Source: SIG607 sp045614505
GTDB taxonomy: Bacteria > Bacillota > Clostridia > Oscillospirales > Acutalibacteraceae
Assembly (NCBI GenBank): GCA_045614505.1
Contig: JAZLDA010000038.1
Location: 1 to 13,916, forward strand
Reading direction: 5' to 3'
DNA: 13,916 bases
Shown: piece after piece, positions 1 to 6,528 of the stretch
How the letters are laid out: each line of letters starts with the position of its first letter
Position numbering within the stretch: position 1 is the stretch's first letter
The notes under the pieces: model-generated
What the model saw: the letters and a program-made list of their open reading frames with translations, nothing else
Told to the model about the DNA's origin: nothing
Databases searched by the model: none
Position numbers and translations under genes: made by a program

Positions 1-1588
1 CTTCGTCGTCGCCTTTAACACGGCAGGAGTTATAGAATTTATGGAACTTGGTGGCAAGCTCTTCCACATAATGGGTAATCTTTGCAGGGTCGTAAGCCTT
101 TGCGGCGGAGATTATTTCATCGGTATAGGAAGCCAGATGAAGAGTAAGCTCTCTTTCTTCGGGGGTGCAGAGCTTCTCAAGTTCCTCTATACTGCATTTG
201 CGCTGGGTAATACCGTCATTAGCAAGATTTCTTATAATACTGCAAATGCGTGCATGAGCATACTGAACATAGTAAACGGGATTTTTGTTAGACTCGTCAA
301 TAGCGAGGTCGAGGTCAAAATCGAAATGAGAGTTGGGCTCTCTTAGATTAAAGAAGAAACGGGCGGCATCAATTGGCACTTCTTCAAGAAGTGTGACAAG
401 GGTGATAGCCTTGCCGCTACGCTTACTTGCCTTTATGATTTCGCCGTCCTTTACAAGACGAACCATCTGCATAAGTACAACGTCAAGCTTCTTTGCATCA
501 ATTCCCAAAGCGGTCAGTGCACCTTTAAGGCGGGGAACATAACCGTGGTGGTCGGCACCGAGAATATCTATAGCCTTATCAAAACCGCGGGTGACAAGCT
601 TATTATAGTGATAAGCAATATCTGGTACAATGTAGGTAGGAACACCGTTAGAGCGGACCAATACAAAGTTGTCGCTTCCGAAATCCTCACCCTTAAACCA
701 AAGTGCGTCCTCTTCCGTATAGGTGTGACCGCTGTTTTTAAGCATTTCAATAACCTTTGCGGTCTCGCCGTTCTGATGAAGAGTGCTTTCCTTAAACCAG
801 GTGTTGTATTCGATTCTGTATTTTAAAAGGTCATCGTGAAGTCCCTGAATGTTTTTGGGCAGGGCAAACTGGACTAAAGCCTTTCTTCTTTCCTCTTCAC
901 TAACCTTCATAAATTCGTCTTTGTGGATATCGGCAAAATCTTTGGCATGAGCAACAATATCTGCGCCGTGGTAGGAGTCCTCGGGCATTTCTATACTGCT
1001 GTCAAAAAGCTGCTGATAACGAAGTGATAAAGAAAGACCGAATTTATTAATCTGATTGCCTGCATCATTAATATAGAATTCTCTTTCCACATAGTAGCCC
1101 GCTTTTTCCATAACTGCGGCAAGGCAGTCACCAAGAGCGCCGCCTCTTGCATTACCAATGTGCATAGGGCCTGTAGGGTTAGCAGATACAAATTCTATAA
1201 GCACCTTTTTGTTTTCGCCAAATCCGCTTTCACCATAGGCTTGCTTTTTATTATCAATATCCGAGAGAATGTCGGCATAGTATTTATCATTTAAAAAGAA
1301 ATTAATAAAACCGGGGCCTGCAATTTCATATTTTTCAATATAGCTATCGGTTAAATCTGCATTTTCCATAATGGTTTCTGCAATTTTTCTGGGCGCGCTC
1401 TTAAAAGCTCTGGCCCAAGCAAGCGCCGCATTAACTGCATAATCGCCGTGTTCTCTGGAAGCAGGGGTTTCAATGATAAAATCATTAAGCTCTGCCTCAC
1501 ATAAAAGGTTTTGGCTCATAGCCTTTTTGGCGGCATTTATTATAATGTCTTTAATTTGTTTTTTTGCGTTACTTACTAATAGTGACAT
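1..1588 (-). CDS. argS: Arginyl-tRNA synthetase, 3' end cut by window
   Basis: Class I aminoacyl-tRNA synthetase that charges tRNA-Arg with arginine in the cytoplasm. The reverse strand reads open for 529 codons from ATG at 1588 to the window edge. Bacterial ArgRS is usually about 550-580 residues, so only a short C-terminal piece is missing. An N-terminal ArgRS-specific domain covers roughly residues 1-85. The catalytic domain carries EFVSANPTGPMHIGNARGG, where the HIGH box reads H143-I-G-N146. The KMSK-type loop reads K386-A-S-K389 followed by RSGKAITL. The segment YYVQYAHARICSILRN opens the alpha-helical anticodon-binding (DALR) domain. The ribosome site AAGAGG sits inside the last codons of the upstream DUF1934 gene, which ends 5 bases before this start, so the two are probably translationally coupled. 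The family call is certain. The two changed signature motifs are discussed as a finding. Confidence 0.97.
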   Translation of the reverse strand, partial: MSLLVSNAKKQIKDIIINAAKKAMSQNLLCEAELNDFIIETPASREHGDYAVNAALAWARAFKSAPRKIAETIMENADLTDSYIEKYEIAGPGFINFFLNDKYYADILSDIDNKKQAYGESGFGENKKVLIEFVSANPTGPMHIGNARGGALGDCLAAVMEKAGYYVEREFYINDAGNQINKFGLSLSLRYQQLFDSSIEMPEDSYHGADIVAHAKDFADIHKDEFMKVSEEERRKALVQFALPKNIQGLHDDLLKYRIEYNTWFKESTLHQNGETAKVIEMLKNSGHTYTEEDALWFKGEDFGSDNFVLVRSNGVPTYIVPDIAYHYNKLVTRGFDKAIDILGADHHGYVPRLKGALTALGIDAKKLDVVLMQMVRLVKDGEIIKASKRSGKAITLVTLLEEVPIDAARFFFNLREPNSHFDFDLDLAIDESNKNPVYYVQYAHARICSIIRNLANDGITQRKCSIEELEKLCTPEERELTLHLASYTDEIISAAKAYDPAKITHYVEELATKFHKFYNSCRVKGDDE

Positions 1589-1593
1589 AAAAT

Positions 1594-2007
1594 TTAAACC
1601 TCTTTTACAGTGATTTCTATTCGGTTTTTGCCTACAGGCGAAGCGTTCATATTAAGGGAATATATAAGGGACAGTGTTCCGCCGTTCTCGGTCAGCGTGC
1701 TTTTAATGCTTTCACCGTATATATCCAGAACAAGACTGCCTGCAGGGGTGCTGTAAAGACTGCTGTGTCTTTTTCCGACTTCAACTACCATACGGCTATC
1801 TACCGCACCGCTTCTTTGCATTACGGTTTCGGTGGGGGAAACCTTTATCATAGTTTCGGTTTTAGCACCCGTTTCTTCTATTTCTTCATAAATGATATAT
1901 TGTTTATTGTTTTTAACTCCGTATTTTCCCGTAGTTTTCAGTTCAATAACACCTTCATCTCCGTCGATGTACTGAAAACCCTTAACGGATATAACTACCT
2001 TTTTCAT
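1594..2007 (-). CDS. DUF1934 (YwiB-like) beta-barrel protein
   Basis: A 137-residue protein of the DUF1934 family, whose members are small calycin-like beta-barrels such as Bacillus subtilis YwiB. The molecular function is not known. The N-terminus (KKVVISVKGFQYIDGDEGVIEL) followed by alternating hydrophobic strands, a TMIKVSPTETVMQRSG segment and a C-terminal LIYSLNMN...IEITVKEV strand fit this fold. There is no signal peptide or membrane segment, so it is probably cytoplasmic. Its ATG overlaps the murI stop by four bases (ATGA at 2004-2007), and argS starts 5 bases after its stop, so it is embedded in a murI-DUF1934-argS operon. Placement of this family next to argS is also known in Bacillus (ywiB-argS), which supports the assignment. 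The family call rests on recalled motif and context similarity, without a database search. Confidence 0.85.
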   Translation of the reverse strand: MKKVVISVKGFQYIDGDEGVIELKTTGKYGVKNNKQYIIYEEIEETGAKTETMIKVSPTETVMQRSGAVDSRMVVEVGKRHSSLYSTPAGSLVLDIYGESIKSTLTENGGTLSLIYSLNMNASPVGKNRIEITVKEV

Positions 2008-2822
2008 ATCTTTTCAATGTCCACCTGTTTTACTGCGCCGTCCTCGGGCTCCTTGCCTAAAAGAAGTGCGGCAATTTTCGAAAAGGACGGTGTAATATCA
2101 CTGACAAAATATTCCTGCTTTGATTTATTTTCAGGGTCATTTCGTAAATCATTGTGGCTCAGCGTCTCTTTAACAGCCTGCGCTGTGGAAACGCCTGCAT
2201 TAATAAGTGTGACATTTTCTCCCATAACCCGTCTGATAGCAGGGGAGAGCACAGGATAATGGGTACAGCCTAAAATCAGCGTGTCAACGCCTGCCTCTAT
2301 CATAGGAGCAAGATATTTTTTAACGGTTTCGTAAACTACAGGGTCATTTTCGTCTATCAAGCCTGATTCAACCAAGGGGACGAAAAGGGTACAGCTTTGG
2401 CTTATGACCTCGGCATTTGGTAAATACTCTAAAATATGTCGTCGGTGCTCACCGCTGTTAATTGTGGCATTGGTGCCGATTACACCGATTTTGCCGTTTT
2501 TGGTAGTTTTCGCTGCCACTTTGCTTGCGTGGGAGACTACCTCAATATAAGGAACGGGAAGCTGCTCACCGATGTCGCTTGCAACAGAACTCACGGTGCC
2601 GCAGGCGGCAACTATAAGCTTTACACCCTTGGAAAGGAGAAAGGCTTCATCCTGACGGGCGAATTTTCGAATAGTTTCACGGCTTTTGGTGCCGTAGGGT
2701 ACACGGTCGGTATCACCGAAATATATTATATCTTCCTCGGGCAGAGCACACAGCAGTTCTTTTACTACCGTCAGACCGCCGAGTCCCGAATCGAAAACAC
2801 CGATAGGACGCTTATCAGCCAT
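2004..2822 (-). CDS. murI: Glutamate racemase
   Basis: Interconverts L- and D-glutamate without a cofactor, supplying D-Glu for peptidoglycan stem peptides in the cytoplasm. The 272-residue length is normal. Visible active-site elements are the N-terminal GVFDSGLGGLTV (D11, S12), the PYG motif (P42-Y43-G44), the first catalytic cysteine C74 in AACGTVSS, and the second in LGCTHYP (C186, T187, H188). The usual text around the first cysteine is ACNT, so the substrate-contacting Asn is Gly here (G75). Both catalytic cysteines are intact, so activity is still expected. The start at 2822 follows an AGGAGG site with a 7-base spacer. This is the first gene of the leftward operon and has its own promoter at 2860-2888. 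Confusion with aspartate racemase is unlikely, given the MurI-type motif set. Confidence 0.96.
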   Translation of the reverse strand: MADKRPIGVFDSGLGGLTVVKELLCALPEEDIIYFGDTDRVPYGTKSRETIRKFARQDEAFLLSKGVKLIVAACGTVSSVASDIGEQLPVPYIEVVSHASKVAAKTTKNGKIGVIGTNATINSGEHRRHILEYLPNAEVISQSCTLFVPLVESGLIDENDPVVYETVKKYLAPMIEAGVDTLILGCTHYPVLSPAIRRVMGENVTLINAGVSTAQAVKETLSHNDLRNDPENKSKQEYFVSDITPSFSKIAALLLGKEPEDGAVKQVDIEKI

Positions 2823-2859
2823 ATCATTTCCTCCTTTTATCTGAATAATATTACATAAT

Positions 2860-2888
2860 ATAATAACATATATTTTATCTTACTGCAA
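2860..2888 (-). promoter_or_regulatory. Sigma-A-type promoter of murI operon
   Basis: On the minus strand, TTGCAG (2888-2883) and TATTAT (2865-2860) are separated by exactly 17 bases. The -10 box is directly preceded by TGT, an extended -10 element. It lies about 40 bases upstream of the murI start, in the right orientation, and no other promoter of similar quality is visible for this operon. Read directly from sequence; use in vivo is inferred. Confidence 0.7.
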
Positions 2889-2904
2889 CAGAAATTTCTT
2901 ATAC

Positions 2905-2933
2905 TTGAAATATCTTTAAATATGGTATATAAT
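2905..2933 (+). promoter_or_regulatory. Sigma-A-type promoter of the S2P-scpAB operon
   Basis: TTGAAA (2905-2910), a 17-base spacer and a perfect TATAAT (2928-2933) form a near-consensus vegetative promoter. The first gene begins at 2971, about 37 bases downstream, leaving room for a short leader with its GGAG ribosome site at 2959-2962. It points away from the murI promoter, with 16 bases between the two -35 boxes. Confidence 0.8.
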
Positions 2934-2970
2934 TAAATGGAATATAGAAATTAAGATTGGAGCGGTATCC

Positions 2971-3654
2971 TTGCTATACAGTTTACTCGGAGGCGGCACA
3001 AATTACACAGTGGCGATAACATATCTTCTGGCAAGCCTTGTGGTTATATTTGTAACTATGCCCTTTCATGAATTTGCTCACGCCTTTGTGGCAACAAAAC
3101 TCGGCGACAGAACTGCCCGTTATCAGGGCAGACTGACACTTAATCCTCTTTCCCACATTGATTATATCGGCGCTCTAGGTATCATTCTTTTCGGTTTTGG
3201 CTGGGCGCGTCCCGTGCCTGTTAATCCGGCTGCCTTTAAAAATCCCAAGAGGGATATGGCGCTGACTGCTCTTGCAGGCCCTGCGATGAATCTTATTCTC
3301 GCTTTTGTGGGGAGCTTTTTTACCTATGCATTTATGTCTTTTTATATGAACAACGGGAGTATTGCTTTTGCATACATTTCGATGTTTTTCTCTGCATTCA
3401 GTTCTCTTAATATCGGACTTGCGGTGTTTAATCTTATTCCCATTCCTCCTCTCGACGGATGGAAAATTATAGGCATACTTTTGCCCGCTAAAACCTACTG
3501 GAAGATAATGAGCTATGAGCGTTACATAAGCTTCGCTCTTATTCTTATTATCTTCACCGGTATTCTTGATGTACCGTTAGCTTTTTTGAGAAATCTCATA
3601 GCCTATGTTATAGATTTTCTCCCCAGTCTTATTTTCGGTTTTGGGATAGGTTGA
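2971..3654 (+). CDS. Site-2 protease family (M50) membrane metalloprotease
   Basis: A 227-residue polytopic membrane protein of the M50/site-2 protease family, which cleaves other membrane proteins within the bilayer. The zinc-binding HEFAH motif (H33, E34, H37) lies at the end of the first hydrophobic segment. The second metal-ligand motif reads NLIPIPPLDG (residues 154-163, D162). Hydrophobic stretches lie at about residues 13-31, 66-78, 96-122, 132-157 and 187-205. There is no PDZ or CBS domain, so this is the short YwhC-like type rather than RseP or SpoIVFB. The start is TTG at 2971, preceded by GGAG at 2959-2962 with an 8-base spacer; no in-frame ATG upstream fits. It is the first gene after the promoter at 2905-2933, and scpA follows after 3 bases. 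The substrate is unknown. Genes of this type are often found next to scpAB in Clostridia. Confidence 0.9.
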   Translation: MLYSLLGGGTNYTVAITYLLASLVVIFVTMPFHEFAHAFVATKLGDRTARYQGRLTLNPLSHIDYIGALGIILFGFGWARPVPVNPAAFKNPKRDMALTALAGPAMNLILAFVGSFFTYAFMSFYMNNGSIAFAYISMFFSAFSSLNIGLAVFNLIPIPPLDGWKIIGILLPAKTYWKIMSYERYISFALILIIFTGILDVPLAFLRNLIAYVIDFLPSLIFGFGIG

Positions 3655-3657
3655 TTT

Positions 3658-4374
3658 ATGGAAACTGTACTTTCATATAAGGTCGAAGATTTTGAAGGCC
3701 CTTTAGACCTTTTACTTTCTCTTATTGCAAAGAATAAACTTAATATTTACGATATTCAGCTCACTGTCCTTATAGACCAGTATCTTGAGCAGATAAAACT
3801 AATGGAGCTTGCCGATATGGACATTGCCAGTGATTTTCTTGCAATGGCTTCACGACTTATCTATATTAAAACGGTGAGTCTGCTGCCGCGGCACGAAGAG
3901 GTCGAGGAGCTTAAACAGGAGCTTACAGGAGAACTCCTCGAATATCAGATGTGCAGAAATATTGCCGCAAGTCTTAATGAGATGAGCAAAGATATTGACC
4001 GTTTTGTAAAAGATGCTTCCCCTGTGGAGTTGGACAAGACCTATTCACTTAGTCACGACGCAGGACTTATTTATGAGGCATATCTTTCGGCGGCAGGACG
4101 GGGAAAAAGAAAACTTCCGCCGTCAACTGCTCCATTTACCAGAATTGTTGCAAAGAAAATAGTTTCGGTTTCAAGTAAGATAGTCTATGTAATGCGTAAT
4201 CTGTTCAGAGGCGGCAAGAAAAAACTTTCAGCGCTTTATATGGGTGCAAAAAGCCGTTCCGAGCTGGTTGCAACATTTCTGGCGGTTCTTGAGCTTTGCA
4301 AAGCCAACCGCGTTATAATTGAAGGCGACGCGCAGTCTGCCGAAATCACTCTCGTTAAGGAGAAAAAGAAATGA
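3658..4374 (+). CDS. scpA: Segregation and condensation protein A
   Basis: Kleisin subunit of the bacterial SMC-ScpAB condensin complex, which loads on and organises the chromosome for segregation. The 238-residue length is typical. The N-terminal helical domain reads YKVEDFEGPLDLLLSLIAK, followed by NKLNIYDI and DFLAMASRLIYIKTVSLLP, the region that contacts the SMC neck. A charged, less conserved middle follows. The C-terminal winged helix (about residues 190-235, with SRSELVATFLAVLELCKANR) binds the SMC head. The ribosome site before the ATG at 3658 is weak (a GGTTGA-like stretch overlapping the upstream stop), which suggests translational coupling to the protease gene that ends 3 bases earlier. 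The stop overlaps the scpB start by 4 bases (ATGA at 4371-4374), as expected for proteins that assemble together. Confidence 0.97.
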   Translation: METVLSYKVEDFEGPLDLLLSLIAKNKLNIYDIQLTVLIDQYLEQIKLMELADMDIASDFLAMASRLIYIKTVSLLPRHEEVEELKQELTGELLEYQMCRNIAASLNEMSKDIDRFVKDASPVELDKTYSLSHDAGLIYEAYLSAAGRGKRKLPPSTAPFTRIVAKKIVSVSSKIVYVMRNLFRGGKKKLSALYMGAKSRSELVATFLAVLELCKANRVIIEGDAQSAEITLVKEKKK

Positions 4375-4958
4375 GTAAAGAAAGCCTGTCACTTTTGCCG
4401 GCATTTGAAGCGGTTTTATTCGCTTCAGGAGAGCCTGTCACCATTGACCGACTTGTCACAGTGTTCGGTATTACAGTGGATGAAATAAATGAAGTTATGG
4501 ATACCCTTAAAGAACGCCTTGATAAAAGCGGCTCGGGTATTGAACTTATAAAAATTGCTAATGCCTATCAGCTTTGCACAAGAAGTGAATACGGCGAGTA
4601 TATCAGAAAAAATGCCGATATACACCGCAAAACACCCCTCTCTCAGGCTGCCTTTGAGGTATTGGCTGTGGTTGCCTATAATCAGCCTGTAACAAAATCT
4701 TTTATCGAGCAGGTAAGAGGTGTGGATTGTTCAAGCACAGTTACCACTCTGATAGAAAAGGGGCTACTTGAAGAAAGAGGAAGACTTGAGCTCCCCGGAA
4801 AGCCCTTGCTTTACGGAACTACCAAAAATTTTCTTCGCTGTTTCGGTATATCCGATTTAAGCGAGCTTCCGCCTCTGCCTCACGATGAGCAGGGAGGCGC
4901 TCAGCCTGATTTGGGTGAACAGCTCTCTGTTGAAGCAGTGCTCAGTGAAGAGGAATAA
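4371..4958 (+). CDS. scpB: Segregation and condensation protein B
   Basis: Dimeric winged-helix partner that binds the middle of the ScpA kleisin in the SMC-ScpAB complex. It has 195 residues, the normal length. Two tandem winged-helix domains are recognisable. The first (about residues 8-80) starts at LPAFEAVLFASGEPVTIDRL and includes ELIKIANAYQLCTR. The second (about 90-160) contains LSQAAFEVLAVVAYNQPVTK, IEQVRGVDCSSTV and LLYGTTKNFLRCFGISDLSELPPLP. The C-terminal tail is acidic and variable. The AAGGAG ribosome site lies within the end of scpA, and the ATGA overlap couples translation of the two subunits. A weak, imperfect 9-bp hairpin (4960-4981, one C-A mismatch) follows the stop but has no T-run, so I do not call it a terminator. 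Confidence 0.97.
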   Translation: MSKESLSLLPAFEAVLFASGEPVTIDRLVTVFGITVDEINEVMDTLKERLDKSGSGIELIKIANAYQLCTRSEYGEYIRKNADIHRKTPLSQAAFEVLAVVAYNQPVTKSFIEQVRGVDCSSTVTTLIEKGLLEERGRLELPGKPLLYGTTKNFLRCFGISDLSELPPLPHDEQGGAQPDLGEQLSVEAVLSEEE

Positions 4959-4999
4959 TTTAGCATTTTAGGAAATACTAAGAAACGGATGTGAGTTAT

Positions 5000-5365
5000 A
5001 TGAGCGAAAACAATTTAAAGGGTATTATGGATGTTTCAATGGAAAAACTCCGCGCTATGGTGGATGCAGATACGGTTATCGGTACTCCTATTAAGCTGGG
5101 AGAGGTTACTCTTATCCCTGTGTCAAAGGTTGCCTTTGGACTTGCTACCGGCGGAAGTGATTTCCCCAGCAGTACTCAGCAGGCAATTTTCGGCGGCGCA
5201 AGCGGAGCAGGCGTTACAATTTCTCCCGTAGGATTTGTAAGCGTTTGCGGTGAAAATGTCAGAATGATTCCCTTAAGCAGTGAAAATACAATAGTAGACC
5301 GTGCTATTGCGGCTGCTCCCGAGCTTATTGATAAGGTGAAGGAAGTTTTTACATCTAAAGAATAA
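5000..5365 (+). CDS. GerW/YtfJ family sporulation protein
   Basis: A 121-residue member of the GerW (YtfJ) family. In Bacillus subtilis this forespore protein is needed for normal spore germination; the biochemical role is not settled. Diagnostic features are DTVIGTPIKLGEVTLIPVSK, then GLATGGSDF, a glycine-rich FGGASGAGVTISPVGF stretch, and the terminal IVDRAIAAAPELIDKVKEVF. No signal peptide or transmembrane segment is present. I place the start at ATG 5000, because GGATGTGA (4987-4994, one mismatch to the ideal GGAGGTGA) lies 5 bases before it. An in-frame GTG at 4991 would add three residues but lies inside that ribosome site. Presence of the gene supports a spore-forming host. It lies 41 bases after scpB, in the same orientation. 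Confidence 0.9.
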   Translation: MSENNLKGIMDVSMEKLRAMVDADTVIGTPIKLGEVTLIPVSKVAFGLATGGSDFPSSTQQAIFGGASGAGVTISPVGFVSVCGENVRMIPLSSENTIVDRAIAAAPELIDKVKEVFTSKE

Positions 5366-5370
5366 TTAAA

Positions 5371-5402
5371 CCCCTTTCTTAATAGGATAATTAAGAAAGG
5401 GG
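5371..5402 (+). promoter_or_regulatory. Perfect 13-bp hairpin burying the dacF ribosome site
   Basis: CCCCTTTCTTAAT (5371-5383) and ATTAAGAAAGGGG (5390-5402) are exact reverse complements around a 6-base loop, AGGATA. The right arm contains AAGGGG, the only credible ribosome-binding sequence for the following carboxypeptidase gene. In the transcript the stem would therefore hide that site. No clean U-run follows on the plus strand (ATGTCTTTCTTG), so it is a poor intrinsic terminator in that direction. The structure is read directly from the sequence; its regulatory role is inferred. Confidence 0.6.
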
Positions 5403-5411
5403 ATGTCTTTC

Positions 5412-6518
5412 TTGAAACGGTTTGTTGTTTTCCTTTTAATTGTAGTATTACTTTGCAGTTCGCTAAATTCACATGCCCTCAGTGTGTCGGCAAGGGCGGC
5501 TGTGGTTATTGACGGTATAAGCGGCAAGGTGCTTTACAGCGTTAATCCAAAAGAGCGCCTTTCAATGGCAAGCACCACTAAAATAATGACCGCTCTGATT
5601 TTGTGTGAGCAGGAGGACCTTACTCGCCAAATAACCGTTACAGAGGAAATGATAAGGGTAGAGGGCACATCAATGGGGCTTTCTGTGGGTATAAAGGTGA
5701 CCCTTTATGATTTACTTTACGGTATGCTTCTGTCTTCCGGCAATGATGCCGCAAATGCCGCCGCAGTGTCTATTGGCGGCTCAATGGACGGCTTTGTTGC
5801 TCTGATGAACAGGAAGGCAGCAGTCTTGGGTCTTGTTAACACCCATTTCGATACCCCGTCAGGTCTTGACGGCCCTACCCATTATACCACTGCTTATGAC
5901 CTTGCGATGCTTACCGGCGAGGCTCTTAAAAACGAAGCATTTGCCAAAGCGGCGCAAACTAAATCCATTACCCTTACCTATGGGGGAATGAGGCACACTC
6001 TTACTAATCATAATAGATTGCTTTCTACATACTCGGGTGCGGTAGGGGTTAAAACCGGCTTTACAAAAAAATCCGGCAGGTGTCTTGTATCGGCGGCAAA
6101 AAGGGAAGAGGGACTTGTTATTGCAGTGACCCTTAATGACGGCAACGACTGGCAGGACCATAAAGCTATGCTGGATTACGGTTTTACCTGTTTATCCGAT
6201 TCGCCTCAGAGCTTTGCTTCAAAAAGCTATACCGTTGCGGTGCACGGCGGAGAAACAGACAGGGTTACGGCAAAAAGTGATGAAGTGGCTTTCCGCACTG
6301 CTAAAGGAGAAAGTGTGAGAGAGAAGGAATATATCCTGCCGTATATCAGCGCACCTATTAGTGCAGGAGAGGCTGTAGGATATATAGAGTATTATTGCGG
6401 CCAAAATCTTGTGGCAAAACAGACACTGACTGCAGGCGAAGCGGTGAATGCCCTGCCGCAGACAGATTTCATAGATTTATTTTTAATTTCTTTTAAAAAA
6501 CTACTTAAATGTATATAG
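5412..6518 (+). CDS. dacF: Serine-type D-alanyl-D-alanine carboxypeptidase (DacF-like)
   Basis: Low-molecular-weight penicillin-binding protein (S11 peptidase) that removes the terminal D-Ala from peptidoglycan stem peptides outside the membrane. Numbered from the TTG start, the catalytic set is S54-T-T-K57 (in ERLSMASTTKIMTAL), S109-G-N111 (in LLSSGNDAANAA) and K214-T-G216 (in GAVGVKTGFT). A signal peptide (KRFVVFLLIVVLLCSS, probable cleavage after an Ala near residues 22-27) precedes it. A PBP5-type C-terminal beta domain follows, and the terminal FIDLFLISFKKLLKCI looks like an amphipathic membrane anchor. Two starts are possible: ATG 5403, which touches the AAGGGG ribosome site with no spacer, or TTG 5412, 9 bases after it. 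I prefer TTG 5412. Context beside gerW suggests a sporulation-type DacF, but a vegetative DacA role cannot be excluded. Confidence 0.93.
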   Translation: MKRFVVFLLIVVLLCSSLNSHALSVSARAAVVIDGISGKVLYSVNPKERLSMASTTKIMTALILCEQEDLTRQITVTEEMIRVEGTSMGLSVGIKVTLYDLLYGMLLSSGNDAANAAAVSIGGSMDGFVALMNRKAAVLGLVNTHFDTPSGLDGPTHYTTAYDLAMLTGEALKNEAFAKAAQTKSITLTYGGMRHTLTNHNRLLSTYSGAVGVKTGFTKKSGRCLVSAAKREEGLVIAVTLNDGNDWQDHKAMLDYGFTCLSDSPQSFASKSYTVAVHGGETDRVTAKSDEVAFRTAKGESVREKEYILPYISAPISAGEAVGYIEYYCGQNLVAKQTLTAGEAVNALPQTDFIDLFLISFKKLLKCI

Positions 6519-6528
6519 AGGAGTAAAT

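Noticed and set aside
1..1191. Several open reading frames on both strands inside the argS region (for example 41-346, 545-826 and 991-1191)
   Set aside because: They overlap the clear ArgRS coding frame on the minus strand, lack ribosome sites and resemble no family; they are shadow frames.
4960..4981. Imperfect hairpin TTAGCATTT / AAATACTAA after scpB
   Set aside because: A/T-rich, one mismatch, no following T-run; too weak to call a terminator.
5371..5402. The 13-bp inverted repeat as an intrinsic terminator of gerW
   Set aside because: On the plus strand it is followed by ATGTCTTTCTTG, not a T-run, and the dacF coding region begins at once. The T-rich side is on the minus strand, where no gene enters.
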